17,904 nucleotides of DNA, taken from assembly GCA_946006895.1 (NCBI GenBank), contig CAMFZO010000012.1, forward strand, positions 1 through 17,904. Direction: 5' to 3'. Both the position numbers and the translations under genes were made by a program. A model generated the notes under the pieces. The model made no database searches. It saw only the letters and a program-made list of their open reading frames with translations, and was not told where the DNA came from. Below, piece by piece: positions 7,200 through 13,378 of the stretch; the first letter of the stretch is position 1; each line of letters starts with the position of its first letter. Source of the DNA: an uncultured Clostridia bacterium. Lineage in GTDB: Bacteria; Bacillota; Clostridia; Oscillospirales; Oscillospiraceae.

Positions 7200-8339
7200 A
7201 TGAAACGCAAGCATCCTGAACGGACGGTGGAGGCGGCGGTCACCCAGCTTCGCGGCGGTCAGGGACACCCCTTCGGCTCGCTGAAGTCCTATGTACCCCT
7301 CTGCGGCACGGAATTCCGGCTCTACCGCTCCATGCGGGAGGCCCTGCCGGTGCTGGACGCCGCCATCACCAAGCTGGTGCGTCTGGTGGGCGGCTTCACG
7401 GTGACCTGTCCTCAGGGACAGGAGGGCCTGCAGCACTTTCTGCGGACGGTGCCCTGCGGCCGCGCCCAGTTCGGCATCCACAGCTTTCTGTCGGCCTATC
7501 TGGATTCCCTGCTGCTCTACGGCAGGGCCATCGGGGAGATGGTGGTGGCGGGTGGGCGGCTGGCGGCCCTCTGCTGGGGCGATGTGTCGATGCTGCAGAT
7601 CGAGGAGGGCGCAAGTCCTCTGGATGTCACCATCTGCGGCCCGGATGAAAGCGGCTGCCTGCGGCCGCTGCCCTATCAGCACCTGCTGCTTCTGACCACC
7701 CTCAACCCGGAGCCTGCCAATCCCTACGGCGTCTCCCTGCTGCGAAGTATGCCCTTTTTGTCGGACATCCTGCTGAAGATCTACCACACCCTCGGCGTCA
7801 ACTGGGAGCGGGCGGGCAATGTGCGCTACGCGGTGGTCTGCAAGCCTACCGGCGACAGCTTTGAGCGCACCGCCGCCGCCAGCCACGCCGAGACTATCGC
7901 CAGGGAGTGGTCGGCGGCCATGCAGGATTCCAAAAACGGCGTGGTGCGGGACTTCGTGGCCGTGGGCGACGTGTCGGTCAAGGTCATCGGCGCTGACGGC
8001 CCGGTGCTGGACTCGGAGATCCCCGTGCGGCAGCTTCTGGAGCAGTTGGTGGCAAAAACCGGCCTGCCGCCCTTCCTGCTGGGGCTGAGCTGGTCCAGCA
8101 CCGAACGCATGAGCCGTCAGCAGGCGGATCTGCTCACCAGCGAGCTGTGGGCCATCCGCCGCGCCGTGGAGCCTGTCCTGGAGCGCATCTGTACCCTCTG
8201 GCTCCGGCTGAACGGCTTTGCCTGCACCCCCACCGTCGTCTGGGACGAGATCAGTTTGCAGGATCTGACGGAGGAAGCCCAGGCCGGTTACGTCCGCGCC
8301 CAAACCGCTCAGTTGGAACGGGAAATGAACAAGGAGTGA
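7200..8339 (+). CDS. phage portal protein
   Basis: The 379-residue protein should form the dodecameric portal ring through which DNA enters the head. Recognisable features are YRSMREALPVLDAAITKLVR near residues 42-61, the helix-strand LDSLLLYGRAIGEMVV near 100-116, and the late block LPPFLLGLSWSSTERMSRQQ followed by LWAIRRAVEPVLERIC, which match the crown and wing regions of HK97/SPP1-type portals. At 379 residues it is shorter than most (about 420-500). AAGGAGG sits 6 bases before the ATG, the best ribosome site in the cassette. No SPP1 gp7-like minor head gene follows, and the next gene begins only 4 bases after the stop. The 52-base gap before it holds nothing identifiable. Confidence 0.83.
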   Translation: MKRKHPERTVEAAVTQLRGGQGHPFGSLKSYVPLCGTEFRLYRSMREALPVLDAAITKLVRLVGGFTVTCPQGQEGLQHFLRTVPCGRAQFGIHSFLSAYLDSLLLYGRAIGEMVVAGGRLAALCWGDVSMLQIEEGASPLDVTICGPDESGCLRPLPYQHLLLLTTLNPEPANPYGVSLLRSMPFLSDILLKIYHTLGVNWERAGNVRYAVVCKPTGDSFERTAAASHAETIAREWSAAMQDSKNGVVRDFVAVGDVSVKVIGADGPVLDSEIPVRQLLEQLVAKTGLPPFLLGLSWSSTERMSRQQADLLTSELWAIRRAVEPVLERICTLWLRLNGFACTPTVVWDEISLQDLTEEAQAGYVRAQTAQLEREMNKE

Positions 8340-8343
8340 TTCT

Positions 8344-9249
8344 TTGAACATCCAAAAGGCTGCCGCTGTGACCGCCTCGGGTCAGCCCGACGAGGCACAG
8401 CTGGCGAAGATCAACCTCTATTCCAAAACGCCGCTCAAGGCCGGGGAGGTCTACTGCTTCAGCGTGCGGCTGTGCGACGACCTGCCCGACCGGGACTATG
8501 AGCGCTTCGACACCGCCGCCCTGCCGGTTTTGGCGGAGCTCTTCCGGGGAAAAACGGGGATCGCGGACCACGACTGGTCGGCTGAACGCCAAATTGCCCG
8601 TATTTTTGACACGGAGGTCCTCTCCGAAAACGGCGTGAGCTATATCCGTGCCCACTGCTATATGCTCCGCACGGAGAAAAACGCCGACCTCATCTCCGAG
8701 ATCGAGGGTGGTATCAAAAAGGAGGTCTCGGTGGGCTGTGCCGTCCGGCGCACGATCTGCTCCGTCTGCGGAAAGCCCTACGGCACCTGCGAACACCGCA
8801 AGGGTCTGGACTATGACGGCCGGACCTGCTATGCGGTTCTGTGCGACCCCGCCGACGCCTACGAATTTTCCTTCGTCGCCGTGCCTGCCCAGAGACAGGC
8901 CGGTGTGCTGAAGCGCAAAGGAGGTGTGTGCATGACATTGCAGGAGCTTGTCACAAAATCCGGCACGCCGGAGCTGTGCGACCGCCTCAAGGCCCTGGAG
9001 GAGGAGGCCCGGTTCGGCCGCGAGTGCCGGGAGACTATGGTGGCTGAGACGGTGGCCCTCGGCCTGCTGCTGGATTTCGGGGCCGATGAGGCCACCTTGC
9101 AGAAGGCCTTTTCCGCTCTGGACAGCCGCCAGCTTCGGACGCTGAAGGCCGCCATGGCCCAGAAAGCCGCCGTTCTGTTCCCGCCGGAGGCCCAGCTTCC
9201 CCGTCCCCAGAGCCTGCCCGCCAGGCTGGAGGACGCCTACATTATTTGA
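8344..9249 (+). CDS. prohead maturation protease with C-terminal scaffold region
   Basis: The 301-residue protein joins a caudoviral prohead protease (about residues 25-190) to a helical tail (about 197-301). The probable triad is H76 in IADHDWSAERQ, S129 in KKEVSVGC and E174 in AYEFSFVAVPAQ, the usual H...S-V-G...E pattern. Between S129 and E174 is a zinc-knuckle-like insert, C139-x2-C142-x6-C149-x-H151, with a further Cys at 162. The protease should cut scaffold and capsid N-arms during maturation. Start TTG 8344 is chosen for AAGGAG at a 7-base spacing. The tail has its own internal start (see 8932). The ending EDAYII is short and hydrophobic and may bind capsid. Membership of the protease family is fairly sure; the triad assignment is from pattern only. 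Confidence 0.8.
   Translation: MNIQKAAAVTASGQPDEAQLAKINLYSKTPLKAGEVYCFSVRLCDDLPDRDYERFDTAALPVLAELFRGKTGIADHDWSAERQIARIFDTEVLSENGVSYIRAHCYMLRTEKNADLISEIEGGIKKEVSVGCAVRRTICSVCGKPYGTCEHRKGLDYDGRTCYAVLCDPADAYEFSFVAVPAQRQAGVLKRKGGVCMTLQELVTKSGTPELCDRLKALEEEARFGRECRETMVAETVALGLLLDFGADEATLQKAFSALDSRQLRTLKAAMAQKAAVLFPPEAQLPRPQSLPARLEDAYII
8932..9249 (+). CDS. nested in-frame scaffold protein (internal start within the protease gene)
   Basis: Inside the protease gene, AAAGGAGG (8917-8924) lies 7 bases before an in-frame ATG at 8932. This would yield a separate 105-residue product identical to protease residues 197-301. The segment is predicted mostly helical (LKALEEEARFGRECRE, DEATLQKAFSALDSRQL), as expected of a capsid scaffold. 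In phage lambda the protease C and scaffold Nu3 are encoded this way, sharing the frame and stop. The ribosome site is as strong as any in the cassette, and it falls exactly at the end of the protease domain. No separate scaffold gene exists elsewhere in the cassette. Expression is inferred. Confidence 0.6.
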   Translation: MTLQELVTKSGTPELCDRLKALEEEARFGRECRETMVAETVALGLLLDFGADEATLQKAFSALDSRQLRTLKAAMAQKAAVLFPPEAQLPRPQSLPARLEDAYII

Positions 9250-9271
9250 TGAAATTACGGAGGTAAAATTT

Positions 9272-9613
9272 ATGTCCATCTCTTTTGAGTCCATCGGCCA
9301 GCAGTGCGTCACCACCGCGGCCGCAATATCCCTTGTGACCGGCGCGGTCTGCAAGTTCACCGGCAACGGCACCGTGGCAGCCTGCGCCGACGGCGACCCC
9401 ATCCACGGCTTCGTGGAGAACATCCGCGGCAAGAACGCCACCGTCACCGTCCGCGGCTTCGTCACCGCCGCTTACAGCGGCACCGCTCCCACCGTGGGCT
9501 GGTGCGCCCTTGCCGGCGCGGCGTCCAACAAGGTCAAGGTCCTGACGGGCGCAAAGGAATACCTGGTGGTCAGCGTGAACACCACCAAGAACACCGTCAC
9601 TTTCCTGCTGTAA
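9272..9613 (+). CDS. putative capsid decoration protein
   Basis: The 113-residue protein sits between the protease/scaffold gene and the major capsid gene, the position of lambda gpD-like decoration proteins. It is rich in Ala, Gly, Thr and Val with repeated short beta-strand patterns (TGAVCKFTGNGTVAACADG, NATVTVRGFVTAAYSG, KVKVLTGAKEYLVVSV) and looks like a compact beta-barrel. GDPIHGFVENI resembles the turn region of small head-stabilising proteins. GGAGG lies 8 bases before the ATG. It has no signal peptide or membrane segment. Assignment rests on position, size and beta composition, not on a recognised motif; it could be another structural protein. Confidence 0.55.
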   Translation: MSISFESIGQQCVTTAAAISLVTGAVCKFTGNGTVAACADGDPIHGFVENIRGKNATVTVRGFVTAAYSGTAPTVGWCALAGAASNKVKVLTGAKEYLVVSVNTTKNTVTFLL

Positions 9614-9631
9614 GCAAAGGAGGCAGCGTAT

Positions 9632-10657
9632 ATGGCATTTGATAACATTCGTCTGGAAAAAGGTATGTACCACGAAAGCGGCAAGTCCTTCTCTCAGGTC
9701 CTGGAGGGCCTGGATCCCTCTGAAGCCTATCAGGGCACCGCCCTGGAGGGCACCGACGCCTTCCAGCGCCAACTCAAGCGCTTCGGTATCCGCGCAAAGG
9801 GCGCCGGGTCCGACACGGTGGAAAAATTCTTTTCCACCTTTGAATCCGCTGTCCTGTTCCCCGAATTCATCTCCCGGGTCGTCCGTCAGGGCATGGAGGA
9901 GAACAATATTCTGCCCTCCATCGTCGCCACCGTCACCGACATCGACGCCATGGACTACCGCAGCATCTACTCCGTCCCCTCCGACGACGAGAAGTCGCTG
10001 ATGGACGTGGGCGAGGGCGCTTCCATTCCTTCCACCACCATCCGCAGCAAGGAAAACCTCATCTCCCTGCACAAGCGCGGCAGAATGCTGGTCGCCTCCT
10101 ATGAGGCCCTGCGCTTCCAGAAGCTGGATATGTTTTCCGTTATGCTCCGCCAGATTGGCAGCTACATCCATAAGCTCCAGCTTGCCGACGCGGTCAACGT
10201 TATGATGAACGGCGACGGTAACGGCAACGCCTGCGAGGCTTTCTCCGTTGGCGCAGCGCCCATTGGCGGTACGCCGGGCGTCCTCGGCTATGATCAACTG
10301 GTGGAGTTCTGGGCTCAGTTCCATCCCTATGAGATGAACACCATGCTGGTCAGCACTGCCACCATGGTCCGCCTCCTGCAGCTTGACGAGCTGCAGAATC
10401 CGCTGACGGGCCTGAACTTCCAGGGCACCGGCAAGTTCGCCACGCCTCTGGGCGCTGAGCTGCTGCGAGCGGAGGCCGTCGACAGCGACTGCATCCTTGC
10501 CTTTGACCGCCGCTATTCCCTGGAAATGGTCCGCGCCGGTGACGTGTGCGTGGAGTATGACAAGCTCATCGACCGCCAGCTCGAGCGCGCCGCCATCACC
10601 TCCATCTGCGGCTTCGGCAAGATCTGCGCCGACGCCGCCAAGCTGCTGGAAATCTGA
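9632..10657 (+). CDS. major capsid protein (HK97 fold)
   Basis: The 341-residue product should form the icosahedral shell. It has a polar N-arm (about residues 1-60), then FFSTFESAVLFPEFISRVVRQ (E-loop entry), the DVGEGASIPSTTI strand-loop and KRGRMLVASYEALRFQKLDMF followed by a long spine helix, all typical of HK97-fold capsids. The P-domain region LQLADAVNVMMNGDGNGN and the late LEMVRAGDVCVEYDKLIDRQLERA complete the fold. Length is normal for mature or lightly processed shells. GGAGG lies 8 bases before the ATG. It is directly preceded by the decoration gene and followed after 2 bases by the connector. The frame is fully intact. Confidence 0.85.
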   Translation: MAFDNIRLEKGMYHESGKSFSQVLEGLDPSEAYQGTALEGTDAFQRQLKRFGIRAKGAGSDTVEKFFSTFESAVLFPEFISRVVRQGMEENNILPSIVATVTDIDAMDYRSIYSVPSDDEKSLMDVGEGASIPSTTIRSKENLISLHKRGRMLVASYEALRFQKLDMFSVMLRQIGSYIHKLQLADAVNVMMNGDGNGNACEAFSVGAAPIGGTPGVLGYDQLVEFWAQFHPYEMNTMLVSTATMVRLLQLDELQNPLTGLNFQGTGKFATPLGAELLRAEAVDSDCILAFDRRYSLEMVRAGDVCVEYDKLIDRQLERAAITSICGFGKICADAAKLLEI

Positions 10658-10659
10658 GT

Positions 10660-11013
10660 ATGAGCAGCAACAGCATTCAGATCCGCAACCTGGCCGGTCT
10701 GTTTATGGACACCATGGACGAGGATCGGTTCAACCTGCTGTCGCTGACCTGTGTGGCGGTGGAGCAGGAGATCCGCGCACGGCTGCGGCCCGATGTGGAC
10801 ACGTCGGAATGCAACGATGTCATCGTCCTGGCCTCCGTTTTGCTGGCGGTGGCGGCCATGCGGCAGTTTGAGGAGGGGAAGCTGGCCGATTTTACCGCCG
10901 GAACGCTGAAGGTGAGCTTCGACAACGACCGCTCGGCACCGGTGCAGATGGCCATGCGCCTGATCGCGCCCTGGTGCGCAGACCCCTTTGCCTTCCGTGG
11001 GGTGGCGGAATGA
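10660..11013 (+). CDS. head-tail connector (gp6-like)
   Basis: This 117-residue, mostly helical protein lies directly after the major capsid gene, the usual place of the HK97 gp6/SPP1 gp15-type adaptor that binds under the portal. Helices are suggested in EDRFNLLSLTCVAVEQEIRARL and VLLAVAAMRQFEEGKLADF, ending in a short beta turn (GTLKVSFD) and the closing PFAFRG. It starts 2 bases after the capsid stop with only a weak ribosome site, so it is probably coupled. Its last four bases overlap the next gene (ATGA). Function is assigned by position, size and fold pattern; no strong family motif is visible. Confidence 0.62.
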   Translation: MSSNSIQIRNLAGLFMDTMDEDRFNLLSLTCVAVEQEIRARLRPDVDTSECNDVIVLASVLLAVAAMRQFEEGKLADFTAGTLKVSFDNDRSAPVQMAMRLIAPWCADPFAFRGVAE

Positions 11014-11348
11014 AGGACCTGATCCTCAAGCTCATCAACGACTACGGCACCGACGCCATCGTGACCACAGGCACCATCGGCCACGTCACCAAGGTCTTTT
11101 TCCAACTGGTCACGTCCAAAAGCTGGCAGAACATGGAACGCATGGTGGAAACCGGCGGCGTGATCCCCCGGGGACAGTACCTTTTTATCGCTCCGCCGGA
11201 GGTTGCTTCCATGTCCGTGGAGTGCCTGATGGTGGACGGGAGGGCCTATACGGTCCGACGGGCAGACACCATCCGCTACCGCAATGAGCGCCTGTTCACC
11301 TGGGGGCTGTGTGTGGAAGGAGGCGAAATGGATCCGTGGGAGGAATAA
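11010..11348 (+). CDS. head closure / neck-like protein
   Basis: The 112-residue product has an N-terminal helix (KDLILKLINDYGTDAIV) then beta-strands including HVTKVFFQLVTS, RGQYLFIAPP and GRAYTVRRADTIRYRNERLF. Small beta proteins with a central R-G-Q-Y/F and a Y-x-V-x-x strand are common as head-closure or head-tail joining proteins (SPP1 gp16-like). The ATG overlaps the connector stop (ATGA), and GGTGG upstream gives a modest ribosome site. The longer frame beginning at 10974 would lie inside the connector and is rejected. The end overlaps the next gene's GTG by 13 bases. Role inferred from order and fold. Confidence 0.58.
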   Translation: MKDLILKLINDYGTDAIVTTGTIGHVTKVFFQLVTSKSWQNMERMVETGGVIPRGQYLFIAPPEVASMSVECLMVDGRAYTVRRADTIRYRNERLFTWGLCVEGGEMDPWEE

Positions 11349-11764
11349 AAGAGAGCATCTATCAGCTTCTCACCAACAGCGGGTTCCACTGCTTGACGGA
11401 ATTTCCGACAAACAGACTGCCCCGGCTTGTGGCTCCCATGATCGCCGTCGGCGTGAAGTCGACGGAGATCAAGCCCGCCGCCGTCGGAGGCTATCTGGGG
11501 GCAAACGACAATCAGGAAGCCTGTATCGGCTTTTTGGCCGCCACCACGGTCCGGCTTGACGTCTATGTTCCCTATCTGAGCGGCGGAAGCTCCTGCGGCG
11601 AGACGGCCCGGGATGCCGTCCAGGTCCTGCTGGCGGGAGGCGTGGGGCAGACCCTCCGGAAGGTCCGCATGGACAATGTCCGCTTCGATGCCGACGCCGA
11701 CTGCTACCGCTGCAGCGCCCTGCTGACCTTTGAAGCCCTGATTTTTCAGGTGGAAAGCGTGTGA
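11336..11764 (+). CDS. tail terminator-like minor structural protein
   Basis: The 142-residue protein follows the neck gene, where tail completion proteins lie (XkdJ or SPP1 gp17 position). Features are an N-terminal helix (IKESIYQLLTNSG), the segment LPRLVAPMIAVGVKSTEIKP, a beta core (TVRLDVYVPYLSGGSSC) and a helix ETARDAVQVLL, ending in strands SALLTFEALIFQ. This alpha/beta order matches tail terminators. The GTG at 11336 is chosen because AAGGAGG lies 12 bases upstream, though the spacing is long; an upstream GTG (11309) has no ribosome site. It overlaps the preceding gene by 13 bases. Confidence is moderate for structural, low for exact role. Confidence 0.5.
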   Translation: MGGIKESIYQLLTNSGFHCLTEFPTNRLPRLVAPMIAVGVKSTEIKPAAVGGYLGANDNQEACIGFLAATTVRLDVYVPYLSGGSSCGETARDAVQVLLAGGVGQTLRKVRMDNVRFDADADCYRCSALLTFEALIFQVESV

Positions 11765-11775
11765 GGTGAGAGATC

Positions 11776-12174
11776 ATGGCCTATGAAGCACTTCCCCTGC
11801 CTGAGGCGTATACGGTCAGCCTCGGCAACAACCGCATCGGCATGCTCCGGAGCTTTCGCGAGCAGACGGAGCGCAAAGCCACGGCGGTCAGAGCCATTGG
11901 AGAAAACGAGGCAAGCCGCTGGATCCCAGGCGCGCTGACCTACCGGGTGCGGCTGGAGCGCCTGCTGCTGGATACGAACGTGATCGCAGACCCCCTGCTT
12001 CTCCACGAGCTGCATGGTTTTTCGCTGACGCTGACCGGCTGCGGCAGGACCGTGGCCTATACCGGCTGCGAGCTTACCTCCATCACGCGCCGCTGTCAGG
12101 CCGGCGGCGATGTGGTGGAGGAGGCGGAGCTGGTCGCCGCCGGACGCACGGAAAGCACGTCGTCTGCATCGTAG
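11776..12174 (+). CDS. putative tail tube-like structural protein
   Basis: The 132-residue product has RIGMLRSFREQTERKATAVRAIG, a charged strand pattern, then ALTYRVRLERLLLD, a loop, and FSLTLTGCGRTVAYTGCELTSI, followed by EEAELVAAGRTES. Alternating beta-strands around one helix and a closing Ala-Gly-Arg-Thr strand resemble small tail-tube subunits, and the position after the tail terminator fits. I do not recognise a named family. If it is a tube, it would be unusual because no sheath or tape-measure gene follows. It starts 11 bases after the previous gene with GAGGTGAGAG upstream of the ATG. Confidence 0.42.
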   Translation: MAYEALPLPEAYTVSLGNNRIGMLRSFREQTERKATAVRAIGENEASRWIPGALTYRVRLERLLLDTNVIADPLLLHELHGFSLTLTGCGRTVAYTGCELTSITRRCQAGGDVVEEAELVAAGRTESTSSAS

Positions 12175-12187
12175 AAAGGAGCAAGCA

Positions 12188-12532
12188 ATGACTGCACTGC
12201 AATTCGGGACCTTTACATGGCCCAACAACCCGGAGACCTTCCGTATCGTCTACGCCCGGGATCTGGACATCAAGGGCGATAACAACGGCAGGTGGACCGT
12301 GACCAACCACGGCAGGATGGGCCGCGTGTTCCTCTGCGAGGGTGTGTTCCACGGCAACACAGCCTACAACAGCATTATCAGTCTGTCCAACCTGTTCGTC
12401 ACCGGCGGTACCGGCACGCTGAAGCACCCCCACTGGTCCGCCGTTTCTGCGCTGATGACGGATCTGGAGGTCATCGAGGAGCCAGCCGAGGACCTGGTGC
12501 GCTACAAGATCAAGTTCCTGGAAATGCCGTAG
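12188..12532 (+). CDS. short tail-hub / DNA-circularisation-N-like protein
   Basis: The 114-residue protein begins MTALQFGTFTWPNNPETFRIVY, continues NHGRMGRVFLCEGVFHGNTAY, TGTLKHPHWSA and ends DLVRYKIKFLE. F-x-x-F-x-x-NP, G-R-x-x-R-V-x-x-GEG-x-F-x-G and L-x-HP-W are shared with the N-terminal domain of Mu-like and PBSX-like hub/DNA-circularisation proteins (XkdP region). Full-length relatives usually continue into a larger hub or a LysM domain; here the gene stops after the first domain. AAGGAG sits about 7 bases before the ATG. It is the last cassette gene, 13 bases after its neighbour, and is followed directly by the bidirectional terminator. The family resemblance is from pattern only. Confidence 0.5.
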   Translation: MTALQFGTFTWPNNPETFRIVYARDLDIKGDNNGRWTVTNHGRMGRVFLCEGVFHGNTAYNSIISLSNLFVTGGTGTLKHPHWSAVSALMTDLEVIEEPAEDLVRYKIKFLEMP

Positions 12533-12539
12533 GACCGGC

Positions 12540-12584
12540 AAAAAAGCTGCTGCAAGGCGAAAACCTTGCAGCAGCAATTTTTTT
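12540..12584. terminator. bidirectional rho-independent terminator closing the phage cassette
   Basis: A perfect 12-bp stem (GCTGCTGCAAGG with CCTTGCAGCAGC, 12546-12557 and 12564-12575) surrounds a CGAAAA loop. On the plus strand it is followed by AATTTTTTT; on the minus strand the same stem is followed by TTTTTT (12540-12545). It therefore ends transcription of the cassette, 7 bases after the last gene, and of the zinc-ribbon gene converging from the right. Confidence 0.88.
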
Positions 12585-12599
12585 GCAGTGGAGCCGTGC

Positions 12600-13199
12600 T
12601 CAGTGCAGGAATGAAAAAACATCCGGATTCCAGCCGGCTTCCCCGATGATGTCCGCCGTGCCCGGCAGGTCCAGATACCACTCGCCGCCCACGCAGATCA
12701 TCATCAGGGGAATGTAGTCCTCCGTCAGAGAGCGGTTGGGCAGGGCGATGTCCACATAGACCAGGGCGGCTTCCTCCACGTAGCCCTCGTCGGTGTCGAA
12801 ATACATACCGTAAAGCTCGTCGATATCCTTGACGGCAGCGGCGTCCAGAGGCTCGGTGCTGATGATGCGGACCCTGGCGTCGGAGAGGCCCAGGTCCTCC
12901 GAGACATACTCCCGCACCGCAGGCGGCAGCATATCCAGGGTCTTGTTGAGGTCAAGGGCAAGGACGGCGTCGCAGAGGTCGTCGGCGGCATGGGAGGCGC
13001 CGGAACCGGAAAAAGAAACGGCCAGGACCAAAATCAGCGCCAGAATACACAGCGCAGCAGCGGCCAGAACGATGGCGCGGCGTTTTTTTGCCGGGTCGGG
13101 GCCGCCGGGACGGTTGTTGGGTCGGGCCATCGCCGCCCCGCAGGAAGTGCAGAACTGCACGTCAGACGGATTGCTCGCGCCGCATTTGCTGCAAATCAT
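12600..13199 (-). CDS. membrane-anchored zinc-ribbon protein
   Basis: The 199-residue protein starts MICSKCGASNPSD with a zinc ribbon C3-x2-C6...C17-x2-C20. A basic linker and one membrane helix (about residues 42-62) follow, then an extracytoplasmic domain (about 70-199). The outer domain includes DDLCDAVLALDLNKTLDMLPPAV and ends in VGGEWYLDLPG, resembling the NTF2-like/DUF4878 type of small extracellular domains. The start at 13199 has AGGAGG at 7 bases; longer frames lie in the leader. It has its own TTGACA-17-TAAAAT promoter and converges on the cassette terminator. Zinc-ribbon plus one-helix proteins are common in Clostridia and mostly uncharacterised; the role is unknown. Confidence 0.78.
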   Translation of the reverse strand: MICSKCGASNPSDVQFCTSCGAAMARPNNRPGGPDPAKKRRAIVLAAAALCILALILVLAVSFSGSGASHAADDLCDAVLALDLNKTLDMLPPAVREYVSEDLGLSDARVRIISTEPLDAAAVKDIDELYGMYFDTDEGYVEEAALVYVDIALPNRSLTEDYIPLMMICVGGEWYLDLPGTADIIGEAGWNPDVFSFLH

Positions 13200-13295
13200 G
13201 GTGGTGCCTCCTGTCGTATTTGCCTGAATTTCCACATTGCCGGAATGTTCCGTGAAAGCGCCTGTTTTCAACGGTTTTCACGGGTTCCGGATATT

Positions 13296-13324
13296 ATTTT
13301 ATTACAGGGCACCGGGTTTGTCAA
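13296..13324 (-). promoter_or_regulatory. consensus promoter for the zinc-ribbon gene
   Basis: On the minus strand: TTGACA (13319-13324), 17-base spacer, TAAAAT (13296-13301). A leader of nearly 90 bases precedes the ATG. Its -35 lies only 8 bases from the -35 of a divergent plus-strand promoter. Confidence 0.72.
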
Positions 13325-13332
13325 GCCGACGC

Positions 13333-13360
13333 TTGCAATCACGCGCTTTTCTGATATAAT
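13333..13360 (+). promoter_or_regulatory. plus-strand promoter reading antisense into the PAP2-like gene
   Basis: TTGCAA (13333-13338), 16-base spacer, TATAAT (13355-13360) with an upstream TG making an extended -10. No plus-strand gene follows; the transcript would run antisense into the 3' end of the PAP2-like gene 19 bases downstream. It could make an antisense RNA, or be an accidental match. Confidence 0.45.
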
Positions 13361-13378
13361 TATTTTGAGGGCTTCCGA

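Larger units (their letters stand above)
5478..12584 (+). mobile_element. head-and-neck phage-type cassette (domesticated or defective prophage-like element)
   Basis: Eleven same-strand genes with gaps from -13 to +52 bases follow the order small terminase, large terminase, portal, protease/scaffold, decoration, major capsid, connector, neck, tail terminator, tube-like, hub-like, and end at a strong terminator. All frames are open and the catalytic motifs are intact. Tape measure, sheath, fibres, lysis, lysogeny, replication and integrase genes are absent. Host genes lie directly on both sides and I found no flanking direct repeat longer than about 8 bases. Codon usage and GC look like the flanks, which suggests long residence. 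Confidence 0.72.

Noticed and set aside
5370..12600. Flanking att sites for the phage-type cassette
   Set aside because: The left and right flanks share only a short T-run of about eight bases; no tRNA gene or longer direct repeat is present at either edge.
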